From Deltaproteobacteria bacterium (GTDB taxonomy: Bacteria; SAR324; JACQKK01), in NCBI GenBank assembly GCA_029858165.1, contig JAOUFO010000130.1, forward strand, positions 1 through 5,674: a stretch of DNA of 5,674 nt, written 5' to 3'. Positions 1 to 5,166 of this stretch are shown in pieces (the first letter of the stretch is position 1; each line of letters opens with the position of its first letter). A program made the translations under genes and the position numbers. The notes below the pieces were generated by a model. It did not search any database and was not told where the DNA came from. It saw nothing but the letters and a program-made list of their open reading frames with translations.

Positions 1-367
1 CCCAAAATCCAAGGCCCAGATGGGAACTGCCAATTCGGTGGTGTCCAACATGGTCATGGGGGTTCACCAAGGATTTACCCGCAAGCTGATTTTAAACGGC
101 GTCGGGTATCGGGCCGCTGTCACGGGTAGCAAACTGGAATTGAACCTGGGCTACAGCAAACCCGTGGTGTATGAACTGCCCGCTGGGGTGGGTGCCAATG
201 TAGAAAACAACACTCAATTGACCCTTTCCAGTCACGACAAAGTATTGCTGGGGCAGACCGCGGCCAAAATCCGCTCATTCCGCAAACCGGAGCCCTACCA
301 GGGCAAAGGGGTGGCTTATTCGGATGAAACCATCCGGCGTAAAGCTGGAAAAACCGGCAAAAAATAA
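1..367 (+). CDS. rplF: 50S ribosomal protein L6, 5'-truncated by window edge
   Basis: L6 binds 23S rRNA near the sarcin-ricin loop and the factor-binding site of the 50S subunit. The frame is open from base 2 and ends in TAA at 365-367, giving 121 residues. Full-length bacterial L6 is about 177-180, so roughly the first 57-60 residues lie upstream of the window. The visible part has the end of the first L6 fold, then the conserved GVGYRA segment (window residues about 34-39) and the family signature PEPYQGKGV (about 96-104), followed by a basic tail ending KTGKK. An internal ATG at base 20 is not the start, because homology continues upstream through PKSKAQ. rplR follows after 23 bp, the usual spc order. 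The identification is secure; the real start cannot be seen. Confidence 0.97.
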   Translation, partial: PKSKAQMGTANSVVSNMVMGVHQGFTRKLILNGVGYRAAVTGSKLELNLGYSKPVVYELPAGVGANVENNTQLTLSSHDKVLLGQTAAKIRSFRKPEPYQGKGVAYSDETIRRKAGKTGKK

Positions 368-390
368 GCAATAACAGACATACAGGCTAT

Positions 391-759
391 ATGACCAACG
401 CATCAACCCGCAATACACGCAGAATCATCCGGCAGGTCCGGGTTAGAAAAAAAATCAGCGGCACCCCAGAGCGGCCCCGGCTGGCGGTGTTCCGCTCGGC
501 CAGACACATATACGCCCAGGTGATAGACGATTCCAAAGGGATTACCCTGGCCCACGCCTCCACCCTGGATAAAAAACTTTTGTCCGGCAAAGATTACACC
601 GGCAATGTGGCATCCGCTGAAAAAATCGGAAAAGCTCTTGCCGAAAAACTGTTGAAAACCGGGGTGAAAAAAGTGGTTTTTGACCGCGGCGGAAATATAT
701 ACCATGGCCGCATCAAGGCTTTGGCCGATGGAGCCCGTGCCGGTGGATTGGAATTTTAA
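391..759 (+). CDS. rplR: 50S ribosomal protein L18
   Basis: L18 binds 5S rRNA and, with L5, docks it on the central protuberance of the 50S subunit. The 122-residue product is normal in length. It has the basic N-terminal arm (residues 1-30, many Arg and Lys), the conserved PERPRLAVFRS core (about 26-36), IYAQVIDD (about 40-47), and the signature C terminus FDRGGNIYHGRIKALADGAR (97-116) ending GGLEF. The ATG is 23 bp after rplF with only a weak AGG (384-386) as Shine-Dalgarno, so translation may be partly coupled to rplF. The unusual point is downstream: 258 bp separate it from rpsE, where this operon is normally tightly packed. Confidence 0.97.
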   Translation: MTNASTRNTRRIIRQVRVRKKISGTPERPRLAVFRSARHIYAQVIDDSKGITLAHASTLDKKLLSGKDYTGNVASAEKIGKALAEKLLKTGVKKVVFDRGGNIYHGRIKALADGARAGGLEF

Positions 760-895
760 TCCCTGAATCCGGGGAGTTCCAAACCGCGCTGGAGAGTCAC
801 GGCCCAGTTTAATCTTGCGGAAGGGATTGTTTGCCAAAAGGCACCCCATGCTTCTTTCTTGAAAAAAGAACCAGGGATAGCCGAAGGTTCCTGAC

Positions 896-932
896 AAAAA
901 AAAACATCCCTGCCCCTTAACAAAGGGGGATG
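896..932 (-). repeat. Inverted repeat next to an A/T run (terminator-like only on the minus strand)
   Basis: CCCCTT (913-918) pairs with AAGGGG (923-928) around the loop AACA. CATC (905-908) and GATG (929-932) extend the stem past a 4-nt bulge. On the minus strand the stem is followed directly by nine T's, the form of an intrinsic terminator. On the + strand, the direction of all genes here, the A run comes before the stem, so it should not end operon transcription. No minus-strand gene is present for it to terminate, so it is listed as a repeat or structure. Confidence 0.5.
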
Positions 933-1004
933 GAGATACAAGACAGGTTAAGGATGCAAGGGTTTCTGGTTTGCCGGAGGCCCTTTGTGAAAATACAGAA
1001 CTGC

Positions 1005-1011
1005 TAAGGAG
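1005..1011 (+). promoter_or_regulatory. Strong Shine-Dalgarno TAAGGAG deciding the TTG start of rpsE
   Basis: TAAGGAG lies 6 nt before TTG at 1018. No in-frame ATG or GTG gives a better fit, and S5 homology begins right after this codon, so the ribosome binding site supports the TTG start. Confidence 0.85.
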
Positions 1012-1017
1012 ACCGTT

Positions 1018-1530
1018 TTGACTGAACGGATAGAAGCAAAAAGCGATTTGATTGAAAAGGTGATCAAGGTCAACCGCGTGGCCAAAGTGGTCAAGGGGGG
1101 CCGACGGTTCAGCTTTTCCGCCCTGGTGGTGGTGGGCGATGGCAAATCCCGGGTGGGATATGGCATGGGCAAGGCCAACGAAGTGACCGAGGCCATCCGC
1201 AAAGGGATTGAAAAAGCATCCCGCTCCATGACCCGTGTGGTGTTGGAAGGCCGTACCATTCCCCATGTGGTCAAGGGCCACTTCGGTGCCAGCAAAACTG
1301 TGATGAAACCGGGTTCCCCCGGTAGCGGCATTATCGCGGCCGGCGCGGTTCGGTCTGTGATGGAATGCGTCGGGATTCATGATGTCAGTGTGAAAAGTCT
1401 GGGATCCACCAATCCCCACAATTTGGTAAAGGCCGCCATGGATGGCCTGTCACAATTGAAATCGTTTGATGAAGTGGCCCGGAGCCGGGGTGTCCCCGTG
1501 GAACGGTTGCGCCAAGCCAGCGGAGGCTAA
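1018..1530 (+). CDS. rpsE: 30S ribosomal protein S5
   Basis: S5 sits at the mRNA entry side of the 30S subunit, where with S4 it affects decoding accuracy and mRNA unwinding. The product is 170 residues (E. coli has 167). The N-terminal double-stranded-RNA-binding-like domain spans about 12-75 with VVKGGRRFSFSALVVVGDG (24-42) and RVGYGMGKANEV (45-56). The spectinomycin-linked loop corresponds to about residues 21-28 and looks wild-type. The C-terminal domain has PGSGIIAAGAVRSVME (about 101-116) and the family motif GSTNPHNLVKA (129-139). The start is TTG at 1018, backed by TAAGGAG at 1005-1011. rpmD follows after 3 bp, and its Shine-Dalgarno lies inside the last S5 codons. The enlarged gap upstream is atypical for this operon. 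Confidence 0.97.
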   Translation: MTERIEAKSDLIEKVIKVNRVAKVVKGGRRFSFSALVVVGDGKSRVGYGMGKANEVTEAIRKGIEKASRSMTRVVLEGRTIPHVVKGHFGASKTVMKPGSPGSGIIAAGAVRSVMECVGIHDVSVKSLGSTNPHNLVKAAMDGLSQLKSFDEVARSRGVPVERLRQASGG

Positions 1531-1533
1531 CCC

Positions 1534-1716
1534 ATGACCGGCACCAAGATGATAAAAGTGAAAATGGTGAAAAGTCCCATCGGATCCCCCAAAAAAATGC
1601 GGGAAAATTTAAAAGGATTGGGGCTGTCTCACCTGAATTCCATACGGGAGTTGCAGGATTCCCCCAGTGTCCGGGGGATGATCGCCAAGGTAAGCCATCT
1701 GGTGAAGGTGGTTTAA
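1534..1716 (+). CDS. rpmD: 50S ribosomal protein L30
   Basis: L30 is a small globular protein on the 50S subunit that binds 23S rRNA. The 60-residue product fits the short bacterial L30 form. It shows the conserved KSPIGSPKKMRENLKGLGL stretch (residues 13-31) and the C-terminal VRGMIAKVSHLVKV (46-59), the usual beta-alpha-beta-alpha-beta pattern. The ATG at 1534 has GGAGG at 1522-1526, inside the rpsE tail, with 7-nt spacing, so translation is probably coupled to rpsE. A second Met at codon 6 also fits the family start, but it lacks a well-placed Shine-Dalgarno. The following 186 bp are non-coding, whereas rplO usually follows closely. Confidence 0.95.
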   Translation: MTGTKMIKVKMVKSPIGSPKKMRENLKGLGLSHLNSIRELQDSPSVRGMIAKVSHLVKVV

Positions 1717-1746
1717 GCCTCCAACCTGTTCGGCGGCAAGGATCAC

Positions 1747-1761
1747 CGGCCACTTTGGCCG
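1747..1761 (+). repeat. Short perfect hairpin after rpmD
   Basis: CGGCCA and TGGCCG form a 6-bp GC-rich stem around a CTT loop, 30 bp after the rpmD stop. No T-run follows (the next bases are ACGGGACGGC), so it is not a classical intrinsic terminator. It could act as an mRNA-stabilising 3' structure or be chance. Confidence 0.4.
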
Positions 1762-1857
1762 ACGGGACGGCACCTCTCATGAAGATTGTTTAGAACGTTC
1801 CCCTATATTTTTGGCGGGATGCCAATGGGGGGGGGTAAGGGACAAAATTCACCTCAA

Positions 1858-1873
1858 AATGCAAATTTGCATT
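1858..1873. promoter_or_regulatory. Perfect 16-bp palindrome, candidate operator or RNA hairpin
   Basis: AATGCAAATTTGCATT equals its own reverse complement and ends 29 bp before the rplO ATG. The continuous dyad is typical of dimeric helix-turn-helix operators and is uncommon inside a ribosomal-protein operon. I do not match it to a known regulator; it resembles NsrR half-sites only loosely. As RNA it would form a weak AT-rich hairpin. Confidence 0.4.
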
Positions 1874-1902
1874 AATTTCAGACCCTTTCTTACAGAGTCG
1901 TT

Positions 1903-2349
1903 ATGTTGCATGAACTGATAACCTCACCCGGTGCGATTAAAAAGCCGAAAAGACTGGGTCGGGGCCAGGGCAGCACCCTGGGGAAAACCTCTGGCCGGGG
2001 ACAAAAAGGCCAATATGCCAGAAACACGGTTCGCCGTGGTTTTGAAGGGGGACAAACGCCCTTGCATCGCAGACTGCCGCGTCGGGGTTTTAAAAATCTG
2101 TTTAAAAAAATGTACGCCATCGTGAATCTTGAGGATATCGCGGCCAACAAATTTCTGGCCGGGGTGAAAGAAATTGACCCCGCGGCTTTGGCCAAGGCCG
2201 GATTGATTCGCAGCGCTGATCTTTCGGTGAAAATTCTTGGAGATGGAAATCTGAAGGGAGCCGTAACCCTGAAGGCACACAAGTTCAGCCAGTCCACCCT
2301 GGAAAAAATCAAATCCGCAGGCGGGTCTGCGGTTGTCATTGAAGGCTGA
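1903..2349 (+). CDS. rplO: 50S ribosomal protein L15
   Basis: L15 is a late-assembling 50S protein whose extended N-terminal arm threads into 23S rRNA. The 148-residue product is of normal length. The Gly/Arg-rich arm is clear: RLGRGQGSTLGKTSGRGQKG (residues 17-36), then RRGFEGGQTPLHRRLPRRGF (44-63). The globular C-terminal domain runs from about 70, with VNLEDIAA (74-81), and ends in GGSAVVIEG. The linker between the arm motifs (QYARNTV, 37-43) is slightly compact. The start is ATG at 1903 with only a weak AGAG (1894-1897), so translation may depend on leader structure. secY begins 5 bp after its stop, as is usual in spc operons. Confidence 0.96.
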   Translation: MLHELITSPGAIKKPKRLGRGQGSTLGKTSGRGQKGQYARNTVRRGFEGGQTPLHRRLPRRGFKNLFKKMYAIVNLEDIAANKFLAGVKEIDPAALAKAGLIRSADLSVKILGDGNLKGAVTLKAHKFSQSTLEKIKSAGGSAVVIEG

Positions 2350-2354
2350 CTTCC

Positions 2355-3689
2355 ATGTTGAGTACTTTTAAAAACGCCTTCAAGATAGAGGAACTCCGCA
2401 ACCGGATTATCTTTACTCTATTGATGCTGTTCGTATTCCGGATTGGGGCCCATATCCCCACCCCCGGCATTGACAGCTCGTCCCTTTCGGCGTTTTTCAG
2501 TCAGCAGAAAGCTGAAGGCTCCATCCTCACCTTCTTTGATATGTTTTCAGGGGGTGCGTTGCAGCGGTTGACTGTGTTCGCCCTTGGAATCATGCCCTAC
2601 ATCAGTGCCTCCATTATTTTGCAATTGATGACGGTGGTTTTTCCCTACCTGGAAAGACTGAGCCGCGAAGGAGAGGCAGGTCGGCGGAAAATTACCATGT
2701 ACACCCGGTATGGCACCGTGATTCTGGCAGTTTTGCAAGGGTTCGGGATCGCAGTGGGCCTGCAAAGCATGAGCGCCCCCGATGGTTCCCCGTTGGTGGC
2801 CACCCACATGAGTCCCTGGGGCTTCAAAATGATGACGGTGATCACCCTGACTGCCGGAACCTCCTTTTTGATGTGGATTGGGGAGCAGGTCAGTGAACGG
2901 GGAGTGGGCAATGGAATCTCTTTGATAATCTTTGCCGGGATTGTGACCGATATTCCCACGGCTGCCATCAACTCCATCCGGCAGGTTCAGGGCGGCAACC
3001 TTACCTTTTTGGCCCTGGCCGTGGTTTTGGGTCTGATGATCGCGGTGATTCTGGCGGTGATTGTTATGGAAACCGCCACCCGGAAAATTCCGGTTCAATA
3101 CGCCAAAAGAACCCAGGGAAACAAGGTGTATGCGGGGCAAACCTCTCATCTGCCATTAAAAATCAATTCTTCCGGGGTGATACCTCCGATTTTTGCTTCC
3201 TCTATCCTGGCTTTTCCTGCTACTATTACAGGATTTATTAACGTCCCCTGGGTCCAAGCTATTTCATCTCAGTTGGGGCCCACAGCATTTTTGTATAACA
3301 TGCTGTATATTATGATGATTTTTTTCTTTTGTTTTTTTTACACGGCCATTCAGTACAATCCGGTGAAAATTGCAGATGAAATGAAAAAATATGGCGGCTA
3401 TATCCCAGGAATCCGCCCGGGCCAAAAAACGGCAGAATTTTTAAACCATGTGTTGACCCGGCTGACTTTTGGCGGGGCTATTTACCTTTCCCTGGTGTCG
3501 GTGTTGCCTATCCTGTTGATCCGGGCCATGAACGTTCCTTTTTACTTCGGGGGAACCGCCTTGCTGATCGTGGTGGGGGTGGGGCTGGATACCGTGCGGC
3601 AAATGGAAGCCTTTCTATTAAACCGCAATTATGACGGTTTTATGAGAAAAACAAAAAAGAGAACCGGTACCAGGACTCTTAAAATATGA
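2355..3689 (+). CDS. secY: Preprotein translocase channel subunit SecY
   Basis: SecY forms the membrane pore of the SecYEG translocon, exporting unfolded preproteins with SecA and inserting membrane proteins from ribosomes. The 444 residues show the expected ten hydrophobic segments, at roughly 18-38, 60-92 (including the plug, FDMFSGGALQR, 61-71), 119-138, 157-175, 186-206, 215-238, 271-293, 310-333, 370-390 and 396-415. Cytosolic loop 4 has RKIPVQYAKR (243-252), and loop 5 has KKYGGYIPGIRPG (344-356) with Arg354, the counterpart of E. coli Arg357 needed for SecA-driven export. The C terminus is basic. ATG at 2355 lies 5 bp after rplO with AAGG at 2342-2345. The stop overlaps the adk start (ATGA). 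Segment 8 is encoded by T-rich DNA with runs of seven and eight T's (3319-3325, 3332-3339). Confidence 0.98.
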   Translation: MLSTFKNAFKIEELRNRIIFTLLMLFVFRIGAHIPTPGIDSSSLSAFFSQQKAEGSILTFFDMFSGGALQRLTVFALGIMPYISASIILQLMTVVFPYLERLSREGEAGRRKITMYTRYGTVILAVLQGFGIAVGLQSMSAPDGSPLVATHMSPWGFKMMTVITLTAGTSFLMWIGEQVSERGVGNGISLIIFAGIVTDIPTAAINSIRQVQGGNLTFLALAVVLGLMIAVILAVIVMETATRKIPVQYAKRTQGNKVYAGQTSHLPLKINSSGVIPPIFASSILAFPATITGFINVPWVQAISSQLGPTAFLYNMLYIMMIFFFCFFYTAIQYNPVKIADEMKKYGGYIPGIRPGQKTAEFLNHVLTRLTFGGAIYLSLVSVLPILLIRAMNVPFYFGGTALLIVVGVGLDTVRQMEAFLLNRNYDGFMRKTKKRTGTRTLKI

Positions 3690-4339
3690 GAATGATACTT
3701 CTTGGGCCGCCTGGTTCCGGGAAGGGAACACAGGCCAAACGGTTGACTCAACGGTATGGAATCCCCCAGTTATCCACGGGGGACCTGTTGAGACAGGCGG
3801 TCAAGGAAAAAACGGCGGCTGGCATTGAAGCCGCTGAATACATGCAGGTCGGCAAGCTGGTGCCCGATTCTCTGGTGATTGCACTGATCACCCGGCGGTT
3901 GGAACAGGACGATGGCAAAAACGGGTTTATATTGGACGGGTTTCCCCGGACGGTGGCCCAGGCCAAAGCCCTGGAGCCGGAACTGAAAAAACGGGGTACC
4001 CCCGTGGATGTCGTGTTGAATTTTGAGATAGACCTTGATCGGCTGGTGGAAAGGTTGATGGGGCGCAGGATTTGCCCCAATGGACACGGTGAATACCATA
4101 TTCAATTCAACCCACCCAAAAGGGAGGGAAGATGCGATGTGTGCAATGAGGCTCTGATTCACCGGGATGATGATCACGAAGACAAAATCATAACCCGAAT
4201 GAAGGCCTATCAGGATCAAACAGCACCCCTCATCCAGTTTTACGAGAAGATGGGGACCCTGATGTCGGTTCAGGCAGAAGGGGAATTGGACGAAATTGAA
4301 GGAAAAATCAAAAAGCTGCTGAATGGATTTGCAGCCTGA
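3686..4339 (+). CDS. adk: Adenylate kinase with LID-domain metal site
   Basis: This enzyme interconverts ATP + AMP and 2 ADP in the cytoplasm. The 217-residue product is the long (LID-bearing) bacterial form. Motifs seen: P-loop GPPGSGKGT (7-15), AMP-site STGDLLR (30-36), DGFPRT (84-89 with Arg88), LID start GRRIC (126-130), and catalytic Arg160 and Arg171 in the HRDDD and ITRMKAY context. The LID holds C130, H134, C150 and C153, that is C-x3-H-x15-C-x2-C. The usual second Cys (position 133) is Gly, so a Cys3-His site replaces the common Cys4 zinc site. The ATG overlaps the secY stop by 4 bp, implying translational coupling; AGGA (3672-3675) is a weak Shine-Dalgarno. A second Met at codon 3 is a less likely start. 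Confidence 0.98.
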   Translation: MRMILLGPPGSGKGTQAKRLTQRYGIPQLSTGDLLRQAVKEKTAAGIEAAEYMQVGKLVPDSLVIALITRRLEQDDGKNGFILDGFPRTVAQAKALEPELKKRGTPVDVVLNFEIDLDRLVERLMGRRICPNGHGEYHIQFNPPKREGRCDVCNEALIHRDDDHEDKIITRMKAYQDQTAPLIQFYEKMGTLMSVQAEGELDEIEGKIKKLLNGFAA

Positions 4340-4372
4340 TGACCGGTTTGGTGATGGAGACAAAAATATTTT

Positions 4373-4386
4373 TCAGGGAGCCCTGA
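4373..4386. repeat. Inverted repeat immediately before the infA ribosome binding site
   Basis: TCAGGG and CCCTGA flank AG, a 14-bp dyad. It is preceded without a gap by the 12-bp palindrome AAAAATATTTTT (4362-4373). Both lie in the 57-bp adk-infA spacer. As RNA the stem would be short and abuts the purine-rich Shine-Dalgarno (4385-4393), so it could limit access to it. The role is unknown. Confidence 0.35.
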
Positions 4387-4396
4387 GAGAGGGTTT

Positions 4397-4615
4397 ATGG
4401 CAAAAGAGGACAGCATAGAAGTAGAAGGCAAGGTGCTGGAATCCCTGCCAAATGCCATGTTCCGGGTTGAATTGGAAAACGGGCATAAAATTTTGGCCCA
4501 TATTTCCGGCAAAATGCGCATGAATTACATCCGGATTCTACCCGGAGACAAGGTGACTGTGGAAATGTCTCCTTATGATCTTGCCAGAGGCAGGATCACC
4601 TACCGGGCAAAATAA
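4397..4615 (+). CDS. infA: Translation initiation factor IF-1
   Basis: IF1 binds the 30S A site during initiation and works with IF2 and IF3 to select the initiator tRNA. The 72-residue length equals that of E. coli IF1, and the whole protein is one S1-type OB fold: EVEGKVLESLPNAMFRVELE (8-27), GHKILAHISGKMRMNYIRI (29-47), GDKVTVEMSPYDLARGRITY (50-69), ending RAK. The ATG at 4397 follows the purine-rich GAGAGAGGG (4385-4393), close but usable. It lies 57 bp after adk and 33 bp before rpmJ. The map gene often found between adk and infA is absent here. Confidence 0.97.
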   Translation: MAKEDSIEVEGKVLESLPNAMFRVELENGHKILAHISGKMRMNYIRILPGDKVTVEMSPYDLARGRITYRAK

Positions 4616-4648
4616 CAATCAGGCTTTGGCCGAAACAACAGGAACGTT

Positions 4649-4762
4649 ATGAAAGTCCGCTCATCAGTCAAGAAAATTTGCGATAAGTGCAAAGTCATCA
4701 AACGCAAGGGCGTGGTGCGCATCATTTGCGATGTCCCCAAGCACAAACAACGTCAGGGTTAA
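4649..4762 (+). CDS. rpmJ: 50S ribosomal protein L36, zinc-binding form
   Basis: L36 is the smallest 50S protein and helps order 23S rRNA near the base of the L7/L12 stalk. The 37-residue product starts MKVRSSVKKICDKCK and ends PKHKQRQG, the classic L36 sequence. It keeps the zinc ligands C11, C14, C27 and H32 (C-x2-C-x12-C-x4-H), so it is the zinc-dependent C+ paralogue. Genomes with this form sometimes carry a second, zinc-free L36 elsewhere, induced by zinc shortage. The ATG at 4649 has AGGA at 4640-4643 with 5-nt spacing. The stop is only 21 bp from the rpsM start, joining the spc and alpha clusters. Confidence 0.97.
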   Translation: MKVRSSVKKICDKCKVIKRKGVVRIICDVPKHKQRQG

Positions 4763-4768
4763 TCATTT

Positions 4769-4775
4769 TAAGGAG
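4769..4775 (+). promoter_or_regulatory. Strong Shine-Dalgarno TAAGGAG deciding the GTG start of rpsM
   Basis: TAAGGAG lies 8 nt before GTG at 4784. S13 homology (ARIAGVDLP) begins with the very next codon and no in-frame ATG is available nearby, so GTG is the start. Confidence 0.87.
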
Positions 4776-4783
4776 CTAGTTTC

Positions 4784-5140
4784 GTGGCCCGTATCGCCGG
4801 TGTGGACCTGCCCAATAAAAGGGTGGTGGTCGGATTGACCTATATATATGGAATCGGAAGGACAACCGCCTCTAAAATTTGTGAAAAGGCGAAAATTGAC
4901 GAAAACATCCGAGTCAATGACCTGAACGATACCCAGCTGGGTGCGATCCGCGAAGTGATTGAAAACAACTATAAGATTGAAGGTGAAGCCCGTGGAGAGG
5001 TGAACCTGAACATCAAACGTCTGATGGATTTGGGCAATTACCGCGGGTTGCGACATCGTCGGGGCCTGCCGGTTCATGGTCAACGCACCAAAACCAACGC
5101 CCGGACACGAAAAGGGCCCAGACGCGCCATCAAAAAATAG
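4784..5140 (+). CDS. rpsM: 30S ribosomal protein S13
   Basis: S13 lies in the head of the 30S subunit, contacts P-site tRNA through its C-terminal tail and forms intersubunit bridges with the 50S. The product is 118 residues, as in E. coli. It has ARIAGVDLPNKRVVVGLTYI (2-21), the helix-hairpin-helix-like YGIGRTTASKI (22-32), and the signature LGNYRGLRHRRGLPVHGQRT (82-101), followed by KTNARTRKGPRR and a basic tail. The start is GTG with a full Shine-Dalgarno (4769-4775). Only 21 bp separate it from rpmJ, so the long S4-binding pseudoknot leader that controls the E. coli alpha operon cannot fit in the spacer. Confidence 0.97.
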   Translation: MARIAGVDLPNKRVVVGLTYIYGIGRTTASKICEKAKIDENIRVNDLNDTQLGAIREVIENNYKIEGEARGEVNLNIKRLMDLGNYRGLRHRRGLPVHGQRTKTNARTRKGPRRAIKK

Positions 5141-5166
5141 ACCGGCATATTCAACCCAACCAAGGT

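Larger units (their letters stand above)
760..1017. other. Non-coding gap between rplR and rpsE with multiple inverted repeats
   Basis: No ORF with a plausible start and Shine-Dalgarno was found on either strand; the long minus-strand frame crossing it is a shadow of rplR and rpsE. The stretch holds several small dyads: TGCC/GGCA around an A4 loop (832-843), TTCTTT/AAAGAA (852-870), GAACC/GGTTC (868-890), CAGGGAT/ATCCCTG (872-912) and a compact CCCCTT/AAGGGG hairpin (913-928) next to nine A's (896-904). Only the last part, roughly 960-1017, looks like an ordinary leader running into the rpsE Shine-Dalgarno. The clustering suggests a structured RNA leader or the remnant of an inserted palindromic repeat; the sequence alone does not decide. 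Confidence 0.6.
1717..1902. other. Non-coding gap between rpmD and rplO with hairpin, G9 run and palindrome
   Basis: No convincing gene is visible here, only frames of a few to about 18 codons without Shine-Dalgarno. From left to right it holds a CGGCCA/TGGCCG stem (1747-1761), the 8-bp palindrome GAACGTTC (1793-1800), an AT-rich patch (1804-1812), a run of nine G's (1827-1835) and a perfect 16-bp palindrome (1858-1873). AAGGG (1837-1841) and CCCTT (1883-1887) could also pair around the palindrome, just before the rplO start. The region could be a leader controlling rplO-secY-adk or a site for an internal promoter, but I could not find good -35 and -10 boxes. Confidence 0.55.

Noticed and set aside
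971..999. Possible promoter TTGCCG - 17 bp - TACAGA before rpsE
   Set aside because: The -10 matches only half the consensus, and the start point would fall on the Shine-Dalgarno itself.
403..1419. Long minus-strand open frame (338 codons) covering rplR, the gap and most of rpsE
   Set aside because: It is antisense to two unmistakable ribosomal genes, has His/Gly-rich shadow composition, and has no recognisable domain. Only the stretch inside the 760-1017 gap is not forced by the opposite strand, and it is too short to support a gene.
1747..1761. Hairpin after rpmD as an intrinsic terminator
   Set aside because: No U-tract follows, and the downstream genes rplO and secY are expected to be read through from upstream.
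1793..1800. GAACGTTC as a LexA-like site
   Set aside because: An 8-bp palindrome is expected by chance, and SOS control of ribosomal genes makes no sense; the spaced GAAC-N4-GTTC form is not present.
1786..1812. Possible promoter with TTGTTT and TATATT/TATTTT in the rpmD-rplO gap
   Set aside because: The boxes are only 12-14 bp apart; at the proper spacing no acceptable -35 is seen.
1819..1875. Small frame of about 18 codons starting ATGCCAATG in the rpmD-rplO gap, as a leader peptide
   Set aside because: It has no Shine-Dalgarno, and its frame depends on the exact length of the G9 run; nothing suggests translation.
2547..3149. Minus-strand open frame of 200 codons opposite secY
   Set aside because: Its His/Gln/Gly-rich composition is typical of the complement of membrane-protein codons; there is no family match.
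3319..3339. T7 and T8 runs in secY as a programmed frameshift site
   Set aside because: The zero frame continues through normal SecY sequence (transmembrane segment 8), and Phe-rich membrane codons explain the runs.
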